A model generated the notes under the pieces. It did not search any database. It was given only the letters and a program-made list of their open reading frames with translations, and had not been told where the DNA came from. This document shows positions 43,390-53,956 of a stretch of 64,000 nucleotides of DNA, in pieces (positions within the stretch are counted from its first letter, which is position 1; each line of letters opens with the position of its first letter). The translations under genes and the position numbers were made by a program. Origin of the DNA: Ascaphus truei (taxonomy: Eukaryota; Chordata; Amphibia; Anura; Ascaphidae); contig CM071568.1 of NCBI GenBank assembly GCA_036426205.1, positions 215,803,245 through 215,867,244 on the forward strand, given 5' to 3'.

Positions 43390-44060
43390 CTCATCGCAGC
43401 TTTGGCAAGTTTGTGGATGGGGTCGACAAGATTGACGAAAACCTCAAAGCATTTGAGGATCAGTGTCGCCAGTTCCGTATACCTGAGAGGGACTGGGTGG
43501 TACATTTGTCCCTGTTACTGGCGGGGGTCACTTGGGAGACCTTCCACGCCATTCCATCAGCAGACAGCGATGACTACAAGCATGTCAAGGCTTTGCTGCT
43601 TACACAATATGCCCTCACACCAGAGGCATACCGGGGTATGTTCCGGACAGGTCACAAGTCCAGCAAGGAGTCCTATGTGAGGTTCTCCGGCCACATAGTC
43701 CAACATGCGACCGAGTGGGTGGAGGGATGTGATGCCGTTAAATACAGTATCACACATTACTGGATATATGCAAAGAACAGTTACTCCAAATTTGTCCCCC
43801 TGACATACGGGACTGGGTCTTTGACTGCAAACCAGCAACTTGCCATGCTGCAGCAACAATGGCTGATGACTTTATTACCAGTCGCGCAAGAAAGGGTCTA
43901 CCCAGGAAGTAGCCAGTCTGGCTCGGGCGACCAAAAGCACTTTGCAATGGAAGCCAAAACCAGCTGCTGATGGGGGTGCCCCCAAGACTACAGCGTTTAA
44001 GCATGAGCGGAGGTGCTACCAGTTTAATAAGATGGGACATCTCAGACCTGACTGTCCGGA
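43390..44060 (+). pseudogene. Gag of Gmr1-like Ty3/gypsy element (SCAN-related capsid), degraded
   Basis: The frame has no ATG at its visible start. It reads KIDENLKAFEDQCRQF, RDWVVHLSLLLAGV, LLTQYALTPEAYRGMFR, KESYVRFSGHIVQHATEWV. The LTPEAYR...FR and following helix closely resemble the SCAN domain, which is known to derive from a Gmr1-like Gag. After a frameshift near 43970 a CCHC-type knuckle follows, CYQFNKMGHLRPDC, in which the second cysteine is Phe. Stops and frameshifts make it non-functional. Confidence 0.8.
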
Positions 44061-44178
44061 CAAGCCAAAGTCCGGTAATCCTCATCAGGGGCAACGCTCT
44101 CCAGCTGCGAGGCCAGTTACCGCCATGCGAATAGCACACACAGAGGAGCAGAGTGTAGCCGTCCAGCCAAAGACTTAG

Positions 44179-44560
44179 ATGGGGAAATCCACACCTGCAG
44201 CCGATGGAACAGCAGCAGAGATGGGGGGACATCCGATTGCGCTAGTCGGGCTGCAATCTAATGATGTCCGGCACAGGCATCTGCGCCAAGTGACCATCGG
44301 GGATCGCCAAGCAGCCGGCTTACCCGGTTCCGGTGCCACTGTTACCCTGGTCCATCCTGATATGGTGATACCAGAGGATCTGCTCCCAGGTTCAGGGATG
44401 CAGGTCACCATGCCAGATGGTGGACCACGGTCCATCCAGGTGGCCCGAGTCTTTTTGGATTGGGGTACCGGTCAAGGCATGAGGGAGGTGGGGGTGTTGC
44501 CTTGGTTGGATACTGAGGTGCTCCTCTGTAACGACCTAGGTCTGTTTTTTTTGTTGATTT
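44179..44560 (+). pseudogene. Aspartic protease region of Gmr1-like element, degraded
   Basis: The frame contains GDRQAAGLPGSGATVTLVHP, matching the retropepsin pattern (A)xxDSGAxxTLV with the catalytic D-S replaced by G-S in LPGSGAT, so the active-site Asp is lost. DGGPRSIQVARVFLDWG and EVLLCNDLG follow, in the usual order for Gmr1-like proteases. The frame runs directly into the integrase part with further breaks. Confidence 0.65.
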
Positions 44561-44879
44561 ACTGTGGAAATGACTCCTGTTGCAGCAAATAACATGAGCC
44601 AGAGCAAAGGATTTTCCATTGAGGATCTCACCGCCCCCCTCGACCAACAGCTCCCGAGGACTCCAAGCAGGTAAGCCAGACAGAGTCGAGACAAAGCACT
44701 GATCTACCTACCCCTTTACCTGTTCCCCTCCCACCTGACATAGAGACTACACTAGAATGGCCAGAGTTAGGGACACAGTTTAGGGACATGATGCGGTCTG
44801 ATCCCAGCTTACAGGGCATGAGACTTTGGGCGTCCGAGTCTGCCTCTGAGAGTGGGTCAGCCCGTTTCTTATGGCACCA

Positions 44880-45900
44880 TGGGCTCTTGAATAGAGAGCA
44901 GCATTCTACTGTTCCAGAGTATGGACTGGACCCAGTGGTACCCAGGGAGTAGTATAGGCAGCAGTTACTGCAGGTAGCCCACTCCGTACCACTAGCCGGG
45001 CATCAGTGGGTCACTCGCACAAGGGCCCAGCTGTTGCAGTGTTTCTACTGGCTGGGGGCATCCAGGGCAGTGGAAGAGTTTTGTCGCTCCTGTGATGCCT
45101 GCCAACGAGTAGGTAATCGTGTTAAGGCGCGCCTGAACCCACTACTGGTAATAGGGAAACCCTTCCAGAGAGTAGCCATAGACATAGTGGAACCCCTGAT
45201 GATCCCTAGCTGGTCCAGAAAGCATTACATCCTCACGTGGTAGATTTTGTCACCCGGTACCCTGAGGCTGTGGCACTTGCCACCATTGAAGCAAAGGCTT
45301 TGATTGTGATTTTTACTAGAGTAGGTTTTCCCAGTGAGATTCTAACTGATCAAGGGTCACAATTCATGTTAGAATTGTTACAGTGTCTCTGGGTTTCGTG
45401 CGGGGTGAAGCACCAGCTCGTGACCCCTTACCATCCCACAGACAAACAGTCTAGTGAGAGGTTCAATGGTAACCTGAAGCAGATGCTTCGAGCTTTTATA
45501 GAGGCTGAAGGAAAAGACAGGGAGATTCATCTGCAGCACTTGCTGTTTGCATACCATGGTACAGGGGCCCCTTGACTTATTCCATGAGGGATGGGAAGGG
45601 GAGACTACCAATACTGATGCTTCTGTGCTGAAGTATGTGGTAGATTTCAGATCTAGAAATGCTTATGGGGTTGGCACAGGACAATCTCAGGGAGGCTCAG
45701 ACCAAGAAGAAGACTTGGTATGATCAGAATGCCATAGCAGAGAATTCATCCCTTGGCAGCAATTGCTTGTTCTGAAGCCACTCGTCAGAACAAACAAATG
45801 GCTGCCTGGTCTGGACAGTATACGGTTCTCAGAAGGATGAATGAGTGCAACCAAGTTGTGCAGCTAGATGGAGAGACAGGTAGAAATAGGACTTATCATA
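44880..45900 (+). pseudogene. Integrase of Gmr1-like element, located upstream of RT
   Basis: Zinc-binding region: GHQWVTRTRAQLLQCFYWLG...CRSCDACQRVG. Catalytic core: VAIDIVEPL (first Asp), FVTRYPEAVALATIEAKAL after a one-base shift at about 45240, GFPSEILTDQGSQFM (second Asp), YHPTDKQSSERFNG (Glu). A C-terminal region with DGETGRNRTYHINMLKEYF follows and stops at 45927. All three DDE residues are visible but the frame is broken. What comes next is the RT leader, so the order is PR-INT-RT-RH rather than the usual gypsy order with INT last. Confidence 0.85.
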
Positions 45901-46059
45901 TTAATATGCTTAAGGAATATTTTCAATAGAGTGTGGCATCAGTGATGGCTATCTGCAGCCCATCGATGGGGGACCCGGCGAGCAATGCTCTGCCTCACCT
46001 CCTAGGGGAATCTATGCAGGGGGGCACAGTAGAGCAGGTTGAGATAGGGTCTCAGCTCA

Positions 46060-46973
46060 GTGCACAGTAGAGGGTGCAGGCAAAAACTATGTTAGAGCAG
46101 CATAGGGTCCTGTTCACGGATAAGCCGGGCAGGACACATATTACTGACCAGCCAGTAGACAGAGACCTCTGCATAAGCATGCCTATCAGTATCAGCATGT
46201 AAGGAATCAGGGAACATGTCCTCTGCGGCATGTTCCCTCCTTACCTGCTGCAGCGCACCTCCCCGCTCTGGTTACAGGTTACAAAGTGTCTAGTGGGTAT
46301 GGCAGAAGTGTTATACTTATGGTAGAGAGTGCACGGAGGGCATCTGTAGCCACAACCAGCTAAAGTAGAAGCTTATGTTCAGTGGCCAGTTCCTAGGACC
46401 AAAAAGAAGGTCATGGCTTTTTTACGCACCGCCGGCTATTGCAGAAAGTTTGTCCCCCAATACAGCGCCATTGCTAAACCCCTGACTGACTTGACTCAGA
46501 AACGACTCTCGGTTCTGAGCCTGGTCTCCTGCCTGTGAAAAAGCTTTTCTGGCACTGAAGACAGCACTGGCTAGTGCTCCCATTCTGGCTGTACCAGAGT
46601 ACACTAAGACGTTTCTTGTGCAGACTGATGCCTCTAACTATGGTATTGCTGCTGTACTCAGCCAGATGGGCGAGGAAGGGGTGAACACCCTATTGTGTAC
46701 CTGAGTAGGAAGCTCCAACCCAGGGAAGTGGCTTATGCCACAATTGAGAAAGAATGTCTGGCCATAGTATGGGCTTTAAAGAAATTGCAGCCCTATCTGT
46801 ATTGCAGGCCATTCACTGTGATCACTGATCACAACCCTTTAAGTTGGCTACAGAGGGTGTCGGGGGAGAATGGCAAGTTACTATGCTGGAGTCTTGCCCT
46901 TCAAGAATTTGACTTTACCATACAGCACAAGAAGGGTAGTGAGCATGGTAATGTTGATGGACTCTCCCTATAG
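46060..46973 (+). pseudogene. RT leader, RT thumb and RNase H of Gmr1-like element
   Basis: 46080-46190 encodes VLFTDKPGRTHITDQPVD, the conserved lead-in to gypsy RT. The RT palm is deleted at a small LTR insertion (46198-46277). The sequence resumes with KKKVMAFLRTAGYCRKFVPQYS..AKPLTDLTQK (RT connection), a YxxxLxQTDAS-like stretch near 46615, and an open RNase H frame (46695-46973): YLSRKLQPREVAYATIEKE, CLAIVWALKKLQPYL, VITDHNPLSWL, EFDFTIQHKKGSEHGNVDGL. RNase H catalytic Glu (TIEKECLA) and Asp (TDHN, N-VD) positions are present. Confidence 0.85.
46198..46277 (+). mobile_element. 80-bp internally deleted LTR fragment
   Basis: Starts TGTAAGGAATCAGGG like the solo LTRs at 1029, 29656 and 60970 and contains CCTCCTTACCTGCTGCAGCG, as they do. 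It reaches a TTACA near 46277 where RT sequence seems to resume. The middle of a normal LTR is missing. No TSD is visible. Confidence 0.5.
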
Positions 46974-47067
46974 GATATCCTCAACGAACCTCAAGAGTCT
47001 CCAGGCTTGCGGAGCCACCGGACGAGGTGACTGCCACAGAGCCTTCATCTTGAGAGGGGAGGCTCAC

Positions 47068-47410
47068 AAATAAAGGTTAAGACCATTTGGTTACCTCTGA
47101 TCAATGTTTTGGGGTTCAGGAGTGTCAGCTCTTGGACTCAACTGTTGTAAAAGCATTACCTGTAATAAAGGTCAAAATGAATAGCTTTGCCAGGGGAGGT
47201 AAGATAAGTCTACTCAGCCTGCATGGGATGAAAAGGAATTATGCCACAATTGTCACACAGGAATAGCCTGATGACCAAAATACCTGTGAATACAGACAGG
47301 GGGTATGTAAAAGTCCATTTTAACTTGGAGGACTAGAGATGTTGCCAGGGCAACCAGCTACTAGCAGATTGGAGAGTGGAAAGTATCATAAAATGTATCA
47401 ATTCCCACAT
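47068..47410 (+). mobile_element. Putative 3' LTR remnant of Gmr1-like element
   Basis: Preceded by the purine-rich GAGAGGGGAGG (47053-47063). It repeats the start of the segment at 41270 (AATAAAGGTTAAGACC, GGTTACCTCTGATCAATG, GTGTCAGCTCTTGGACTCAACTG) and then diverges. A weaker match (GGGGGTATGTAAAAGTCCA) occurs near 47298. The remainder is truncated. Confidence 0.5.
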
Positions 47411-48255
47411 GCACTGGGAGTTACAGATGAAGGGAAAACATACAACCAAATATAAACCTAATTGTTATTGCGCTTCCGAAATAACTTGATCTGCCAAAAA
47501 GCCTTTTAAATCTCCCTACTTTGTGACCTGCCCTTGGTCAACGTTCATGGGTGCTGCCCTGTCTGGGTTGTTACGATTCTGCTGCTTCGCATCTCCCGTT
47601 CCTCCCAGATGTAATTGGAGGGGATTACCTTCGCCTTGTCTCTCCTTCCCCAGCTTGTGCACAGATGGGAGCAGTCGTACCGGCGTCGGATTCCTCCGGA
47701 GGTGTGCGCGTCAGCTGCGTTTGCACCGGGTGTCAGAGCAAAGTTGGCAGATTTGGATTCTGTGCGCTTTCACAAAAGTATGGTGACCTGTGAGGATTAA
47801 TCCTATGCGTTTTGCTATTACGCTTCTTCAGGGATTTGGACTCATCAGGGAACATGCTGTTCTTAAATAGTGTCCCACATTTCAATCCACTAACTTTTCC
47901 AGGTGATTCGAGGTATGCAAATTGGGAAAAACGCATTAATTTGCTGTGAGTGTACTAAACGTTAACATCACATAGAACATGCATAAAGAAATAATCTTAC
48001 ATTACAAATATTTTTACAAATCTTCAGTAATAGGATGATAAGTGCATCCATAACTATCATTAATGAATACCTTCGTGATAGTTACTTAGACTGATAGGAA
48101 AAAGTGGGATTCCCATGATCACATTTAATAAAATCATAACATATAAATTCTAAAACCTAATTGATCAACCACAGCTCACAGGAGCACCAGTCTTATCGTG
48201 CTTAAACTACATATAGTCCTAGACATGTAATAGAGGCAGAGATTGGCTATATTGC
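47411..48255. other. No gene recognised
   Basis: Three short overlapping ORFs at 47523-47800 have no recognisable motifs. They lie in a C/G-rich patch that may be part of an LTR (TGTGACCTGCCCTTGG). No supportable gene. Confidence 0.45.
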
Positions 48256-49346
48256 TTACTAGCTGATATACCCGGCGTTGCCCGGGATTGCGGGGGGTGA
48301 AAGGTGGGGGCAAGGGGGTGAAAGGCAGGGGTGGGGGTGAAAGGCAGGGGTGGGGGGGTGAAGGCAGGGGTGGGGGGGATGAAGGCAGGGGCGGGGGTGT
48401 GTGTGAAAGGCAGGGGTGGGTGGGGGGGGTGAAAGACAGGCCCGGGGGGGGGAAAGGCAGGGCCAGGGGGGGGGGAAAGGTAGGGCCGGGGGGGGGTGAA
48501 AGGTAGGGGCCGGGGGGGGTGAAAGGCAGGGCCTGGTGGGGGGTGAAAGGCAGGGCCGGGGGGGGGGGGTGAAAGGGCAGGGCCGTGGGGGTGTGTGAAA
48601 GGCAGGGACATGTGTAAGATCCCTCCCCTGCGGTTCCTCACCTCGCACCCGGCCACGCTCCTCCTCGGGCTGCTCCTGGGGCTCTCCTCCCTCCTGGCCT
48701 CCACCGGCTACCGGTCTGACCCTGGGGGGCCTCTTCCTCCTCCTCTTCCTCTGGGTTGTAACAGGGGGGATGAAGCTGCCCCGGCAGCCCCACGCGCACT
48801 CGTGGAAGTCAAAGTTCTCAGGCAGCTTGGGTGTCCGGTGCTCACGGTGGAGGCGCACACATCTCACCCCCCGGCCACACATCTCACTTCCCTCTAGCTG
48901 CAGGTAGGAGCCGGTGAAGGGAGAGGCGGAGAGAGCCAGAGGAGCACTCTCTGGGATGGTGAGCCGGGGGGCGGCCTGTGGGGGGGTAAGAGGCGGGGAG
49001 GGGATTTTCTAGGGGGGGGGGGGACCGGGTTCGAGGGGGGTGGAAGACGTGGGAGCTGTCTGTGGTAGTAAGAGCACTGGGGGAAGGGAGAGCGCTGGGG
49101 GAAGGAAAGCGCCAGGGGAAGGGAGTGCGCCGGGGAGCAGGCTCAAAGGCGTGGAGTGTGTGAGGCTGTGGGCATGCGATGTGGTGTGTGAATGTAACAG
49201 TGTCCTAGAGCACCAGCGAATGAGAGCCGTGGGGGGGCAGACACACCGGCCAATGAGAGCCGTGGGAGGGCGGGCGGACCGACGGACCAATCAAATGGTC
49301 TACAGACACTCACAACCAAGATTTTCAGTTTTATATATATAGATTT
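48256..49346 (+). repeat. Unclassified repeat element with G-rich minisatellite
   Basis: It opens with TACTAGCTGATATACCCGG followed by CGTTGCCCGGG, a GC hairpin (CCCGG...CCGGG type), and closes with GTTTTATATATATAGAT. Between them is a G-rich array (48288-48600) of roughly 20-25-bp units of GTGAAAGGCAGGG(C)CGGGGG, then a CpG-rich body (48610-49300). Open frames on both strands in the array are low-complexity artefacts. Both end motifs look like those of an interspersed element I remember from many animal genomes, but I cannot name it. Confidence 0.55.
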
Positions 49347-50209
49347 GTTTTCTAGAAAATAACATTGGTGGCAAGTTTCCTGACTATACAAGTAATGTTG
49401 TTTTACATTTACTCCAAGAAATAAACATTTAACCACCAAAGGATTTAAACATATTATTTGCACAGGATTCAAATGAATGGTCTTACATAAAAGGTAACGT
49501 TACTCCGTGGGAGAGACAGAGAGAAAAGTATAAGGAGTATAGGTGAATAAAGAGTGTTTGGGGAGGTGAATAATTACTTGGTACTTCACAAAAAAACTGT
49601 AGGACACCCTCTCCCCTGCCCCTTCCCCCTCTCTCCTCTCCCCCCACCCCACCACACTTCAGGGACTGGATGGGAGTACTGCTACCTTTACGTATGACTT
49701 AACTACCTTTTGTTAACATTATCTGACTTTGAAGATAGGTTTTGTGAGGGGAAAGCCGCTTTTGCATTTAATTATTACTAGCATCCGTTATACTGTAGTT
49801 AATGTAATGCCTTTCCAGCCGAAAACAGGACTTAACATTACGTTATTGAGCTTTAAGAATGCTCGTAACGGCGCTCTGTGGATCTGGGCCTTGAGGTATT
49901 ATAGTTCAGGTAGAAAATGAAATCCTTTTATTTAACCAGCATTAACGCTGGTATTAAAAATTTGCCAGAAAGTGGAATCCCACATAGGCAGAACCTATAC
50001 TATGATGCACATACCAAGATGCAGACTACGTAGCAATGACATGGACTTTTTGCCATACAACTGGTTCTAATAGAGTTATTTGGAGCAGGCAACTTTTACT
50101 ATCAGTAGTGGATATTTAATTCCACAAATGTAATGTGGTTTGCAGCTTTATTAAACATATCCATATCTACAATTATTACTGTATTTGCATTTATATTGAC
50201 TCTCATGTG
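49347..50209. other. No gene recognised
   Basis: Includes a pyrimidine-rich run at 49608-49652. No supportable feature otherwise. Confidence 0.5.
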
Positions 50210-50214
50210 CAATG

Positions 50215-50992
50215 TGTCAGGATTGGGCTCAGGCCCCGCCTCCGTGAGGTACCCCGCGATGTCACAGGTGACGCACGTCAGCTACAACCTACACGTAGAC
50301 GCCGCAGCACTTGGAAAGCAAATACACCAAGGACCGGTCCCAGGCTCCTCCCCCGTGACGCATTTTGTGATGACACGGGCGACGCACGTCGCATGCTACC
50401 TACATGCAGGCGCTGCGCAGACACAGGCAAACAAGGGGTTAACACCCATCAGCTGTTCCACACCTTTAGTGCATTCTGCCCTGGCCTATCAGCGGACAGC
50501 ATACGTCTAACTACTCATTACCCTGCAGCTGTGGGCTGTCCTGTATTCATTACCTTGCTGCCTTTCCATTGGCTGCCTGTCCTTTAAATGCTCAGCCAGC
50601 CCTCCTACAAACTGGCTGAGCATAAACTTAGCTTTGTGTATTGTGTGCTTGCCTCAAGCAACCTACTGCCTTGCCTTGTCTTGTTTTGCTTCCCGTTTTG
50701 ATCACAGCTCGTACCTGGACCTCTGCCTTCTCTGACCCCTTGACCTCGCCTCGCTTCTGGACTTCCACCCACTCTCCTCCTTGACCATGGCTACGGATAA
50801 CGATGATTCGACTCTCTTCAATCCCTGACCACAGCTAGTATATACTACCATCCAGACCTCTCCTACCATGACCCGGCCACACGACCATTACTCTGCACTC
50901 CAGACGCGGTTACGCGGTTGTAGGTCAGTGGCTACTAACATCCCCACCTCAGCCTTGTGATCCTGTCCAATTTGTGGTGAGTACGCGTCACA
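50215..50992 (+). repeat. 5' LTR of chromovirus
   Basis: TGTCAGGATTGGGCTCAGG to TTTGTGGTGAGTACGCGTCACA. It aligns with 55838-55865 plus 60167-60912. It contains the CGTCAGCTACAACCTA and ACCAAGGACCGGTCCCAGGC blocks found in both LTRs. The ORFs 50133-50587 are chance. Confidence 0.92.
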
Positions 50993-52060
50993 GTATACTC
51001 AGCCCCACAAACATAGACCCCGCTGAGGTGGGTCGAGTTTTGAACGCACATGCCAATATGTTTTACAAAGTGGAAAGGAGCTGGCACAAAATGACCAATG
51101 TATGAAGCTACTCCAATGCTCTGTGCAAGCCATCACTGACCAGACCCAACTTGACTCCTCTCACTCTGCCTCCCCAGCGACTCCTGTCCCAGCACCCATT
51201 TTTATGACCGCAGCTTCCCGAAACACAACTGCCTACTCCCAACTGCTATGGCGTCGACCCCCTGGGCTGTCGCGGTTTTTTGAACCAATGTTCTATTCAC
51301 TTTGAACTCTTGCCATCCCGTTTTCAGTCTCAGCATTCTAAGGTGGCATATATTGTATCCTTGCTAATGGATGACGCTTTGGCGTGGGCTGCGGAGCAAA
51401 GGCCGGACCTTACTAGTGACATCACCGGAATTCCGCAGAGTATTTCCAAGGAATAACCAAGGAATTCCGCAGAGTATTCGATATACCCGGACGCAAGGTA
51501 ACTGCTGCCTCTTCTCTTCTGAATATTTCCCAAGGTAGCCGTCCTGTAGCCGGTACGCGGTCGAATTTCGGACCATAGCCGCCGAGACTGGTTGGAACGA
51601 CAAGGCCTTGACTGCGGCCATTTGACAAGGTTTGTCCGAAAATCTCAAGGATGAAATGGCGGCACAGGAATGTCCCACTGAACTAGAGGAGCTTGTCACT
51701 CTATGTATCCAGATGGATCAACGGCTTCTGGAGAGGAGAATCGAGAGAAACCAGTGCCAAGATACGCAGCCTCTTATTAGTCGTTCTGCAGGAGTCATTG
51801 ACCATTCCTCCCGGCATTGGAAGGACCTATGCAGCTTGGAGGTAACAGATTATCAGCCAGCGAGAAACAGCACAGATGCCATGCCGGTCTCTGTCTCTAC
51901 TGCAGGAACACCGGGCACCTGGCAATTGCTTGTCCTCTTAAGTTGGGAAACGCCAAGTCCCAGTGAGAGCCTAGGGGATCACACTGGGAACCATATCTTC
52001 TTCTCCTCCCAAACTGTCAACGAGGATCTTCATTCCCATCACACTACTCAGGGAAACCTT
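50993..52060 (+). pseudogene. Chromovirus gag, degraded
   Basis: Pieces in different frames: an RFFEPMFYSL / HFELLPS capsid start (about 51270-51320), AYIVSLLMDDALAWAAEQRP (about 51345-51410), SENLKDEMAAQECPTELEELVTLC and RRIERNQ (51632-51750), then CLYCRNTGHLAIACP (about 51890-51935), an intact CCHC zinc knuckle. This is the standard order of a gypsy Gag. A local direct repetition of GGAATTCCGCAGAGTATT at 51428 and 51460 has inserted sequence between the capsid pieces. Confidence 0.75.
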
Positions 52061-52487
52061 TAAGACCACCACACGGGCCTTTCTGTACTCCGGGTCAGGT
52101 GGGAACTTCATTGATCAAGGGTTAGCAAAGAGAAACAAGATTCCTTTGATATATAAGGATCACCCCATAGAGCTGGAAGACATTGAGGGTCGACCCTTAC
52201 AACCCGCCTTTATATTCTTTCAAATCATTCCTTTTCTATTACAGACTGGAAAAAGTCACACCGAGAAGATCCAACTGTATGCCATTCATACGCCTTCAGT
52301 TGACGTCATTTTGGGCCTACCTTGGCTCCAACCACATAATCCTCGCATAGACTGGCCTGAGTCTCTGCCTCTCCAGTGGAGTCCTCAGTGCCTTAACAAT
52401 TGCTCGATTCCTTCCAATAGTCTAGCTGGGGTATCAGTACCGGAACAGGTAAAACCTCAGTTACCTAACATCTACGCAGAATTTTGA
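52061..52487 (+). pseudogene. Chromovirus aspartic protease region, degraded
   Basis: The 52146-52487 frame carries the protease C-terminal portion, with HTPSVDVILGLPWLQPHNPRI (PW-x-HNP hallmark after protease). The active-site triplet upstream lies in a broken frame (YSGSGGNFIDQG-like near 52090-52130), with Asp apparently replaced. Confidence 0.65.
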
Positions 52488-53348
52488 CAAGGCCCAAGCT
52501 GAGGAACTTCCACCTCACCGGGTATTCGATTGTCCCATCGATCTACTGGCTGGCGCTATTCCCCCATGTGGATGTTACTCTCCGTTGTCACCTCCAGAGA
52601 CCAGGGCCATGAAAGAGTACATCCAGGAGAATTTACAGAGGGAATTTATTCTCAAATTCTCATCACTCGCAGGTGCGGGCTTCTTCTTTGTTAAAAAGAA
52701 GGATGGATCGCACAGACCCTGTATCGATTACCAGGGACTCGATCAAGAACCGATATCCATTACCGCTGATTTACGAGCTCTTCGATAAACTACAGGGGTC
52801 CACCATTTTTACCAAGTAGATCTACGAGGAGCATACAACCTGATAAGAATTCGTCAGGGGGATGAGTGGAAGACAGCCTTTATCACTTCGGACAGACATT
52901 ATGAGTATCTTGTGATGCCTTTCGGACTTTGTAGTGCAACCACAGTGTTCCAAGACTTTGTAAATGAAATTTTTAGAGATCTCCTCGATCAATACGTGAA
53001 TGTCTACCTTGATGACATATTGATCTTCTCCAAGACCGTGCGGGAACATTTGGGACACGTTAAACAGGTGCTTCAAAGATTTCGGGCAAACCACCTATTC
53101 GACAAATCGGAAAAATGCCAGTTCCACCAGACCACAATGTCTTTTCTGGGATACCTCATCTCCGACACTGATCCAGCCAAAGTGAAGGCGGTGGTGGATT
53201 GGCCTCGACCCATGGCTCTCAAAGATGTGCAACGGTTCCTGGGTTTCGCTAACTACTATAGCAGATTCTTCCAAAATTTTTACTCCGTGGTAGCACCTAT
53301 TACAGCATTGACACAAAAAGGAGCCGACCCTGCGTTTTGGTCCCATGC
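52488..53348 (+). pseudogene. Chromovirus reverse transcriptase, interrupted
   Basis: RT blocks in order: FFFVKKKDGSHRPCIDYQGL (52680-52740), a frameshift, [24 protein letters not shown] (catalytic Asp; 52813-52880), [27 protein letters not shown] (motif C, catalytic DD, about 53003), [41 protein letters not shown], and [13 protein letters not shown] where the SINE insertion interrupts. There is a stop at about 52786. The palm residues are otherwise intact. Confidence 0.9.
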
Positions 53349-53363
53349 TTTGGTCCCATACGG

Positions 53364-53604
53364 AGAAGGAGTGGCTCAGTGAGTAAAGACACTGACTGGC
53401 ACTGAGTTTGAAGCAGGGGAACCTGGTTCAATTTCTGGTGTCAGCTTCTTGTGTCCTTGGGCAAGTCACTTAATCTCCCTGTGCCTCAGGCACCAAAAAC
53501 ATAGATTATAAACTCCACGGGGCAGTGACCTGTGCCAAAATATCTATGTAAAGTGCTATGTAAAAGTAGCAGCACTATACAAGAACATGCTATTATAATT
53601 ATGC
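53364..53604 (+). mobile_element. CORE-SINE (MIR-like), tRNA-derived
   Basis: The tRNA-like head has an A-box-like GTGGCTCAGTGAGTAAAG (53371) and a B-box-like GGTTCAATTTC (about 53425). Next comes the CORE domain CTTGGGCAAGTCACTTAATC then CTGTGCCTCAG (53456-53490), diagnostic of CORE-SINEs such as MIR. The tail resembles an L2-type 3' end (TAAAGTGCTATGTAAAAG), and the presumed mobilising partner is an L2-like LINE. No coding capacity. Confidence 0.85.
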
Positions 53605-53605
53605 A

Positions 53606-53838
53606 CAGGAAAAAAGGGATCCAGCACTCCACGGATTTCTAAATAAGTAAATGTATTGTGCCACACAACGTTTCGACCAATAGGTCTTTCTCAATTGACT
53701 AGGCATACACCAAATGAGGATCTACCCAGTACAGTATATGCCTAGTCACTTGAGAAAGACCTATTAGTCCAAACGTTGTGTGGCACAATAAATGTACTTA
53801 TTTAGAAATCCGTGGAGCGCTGGATCCCTTTTTTCCTG
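53606..53838. repeat. Hairpin element with ~94-bp inverted arms
   Basis: Left arm CAGGAAAAAAGGGATCCAGC ... TTGTGCCACACAACGTTTCG ... AGGTCTTTCTCAA (53606-53695). The right arm is its inverse (53745-53838) ending GGATCCCTTTTTTCCTG. The ~45-bp centre is unique. The right arm alone is followed by extra sequence (to about 53930) that looks like a fuller copy of the same family, so two opposed insertions or one inverted copy produced the hairpin. Confidence 0.85.
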
Positions 53839-53956
53839 AGTGTATTTTGGATTTTGCCTGGCAGGTACTTCCTTGAACCAGCAGCACCGGTAAACTGTAT
53901 GTCTTATCTTATTTGTGGAGTGCAGCCTTAACCCTCTTTACATTGTTATTATTATT

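Larger units (their letters stand above)
53349..53956. mobile_element. Composite insertion in RT with ATGC target duplication
   Basis: The RT/RNase H reading frame (W-S-H-A then A-I-Q-A-F-E-R-L-K) is restored exactly if 608 bp plus one copy of ATGC (53345-53348 / 53957-53960) are removed. The insert holds a tRNA-derived SINE and a hairpin element, and a TTA-rich tail (53943-53956) closes it, as expected for a SINE 3' tail into which the hairpin element later jumped. Confidence 0.85.

Noticed and set aside
48219..48882. Long proline/histidine-rich open frames on the minus strand
   Set aside because: Translation of the G-rich minisatellite; low complexity in every frame.
50133..50587. Overlapping open frames at the chromovirus 5' LTR
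   Set aside because: They span the LTR boundary and recur in the 3' LTR; not genes.
53371..53435. tRNA gene
   Set aside because: A- and B-box-like motifs belong to the SINE head; the fold is not a complete tRNA and a CORE domain follows.
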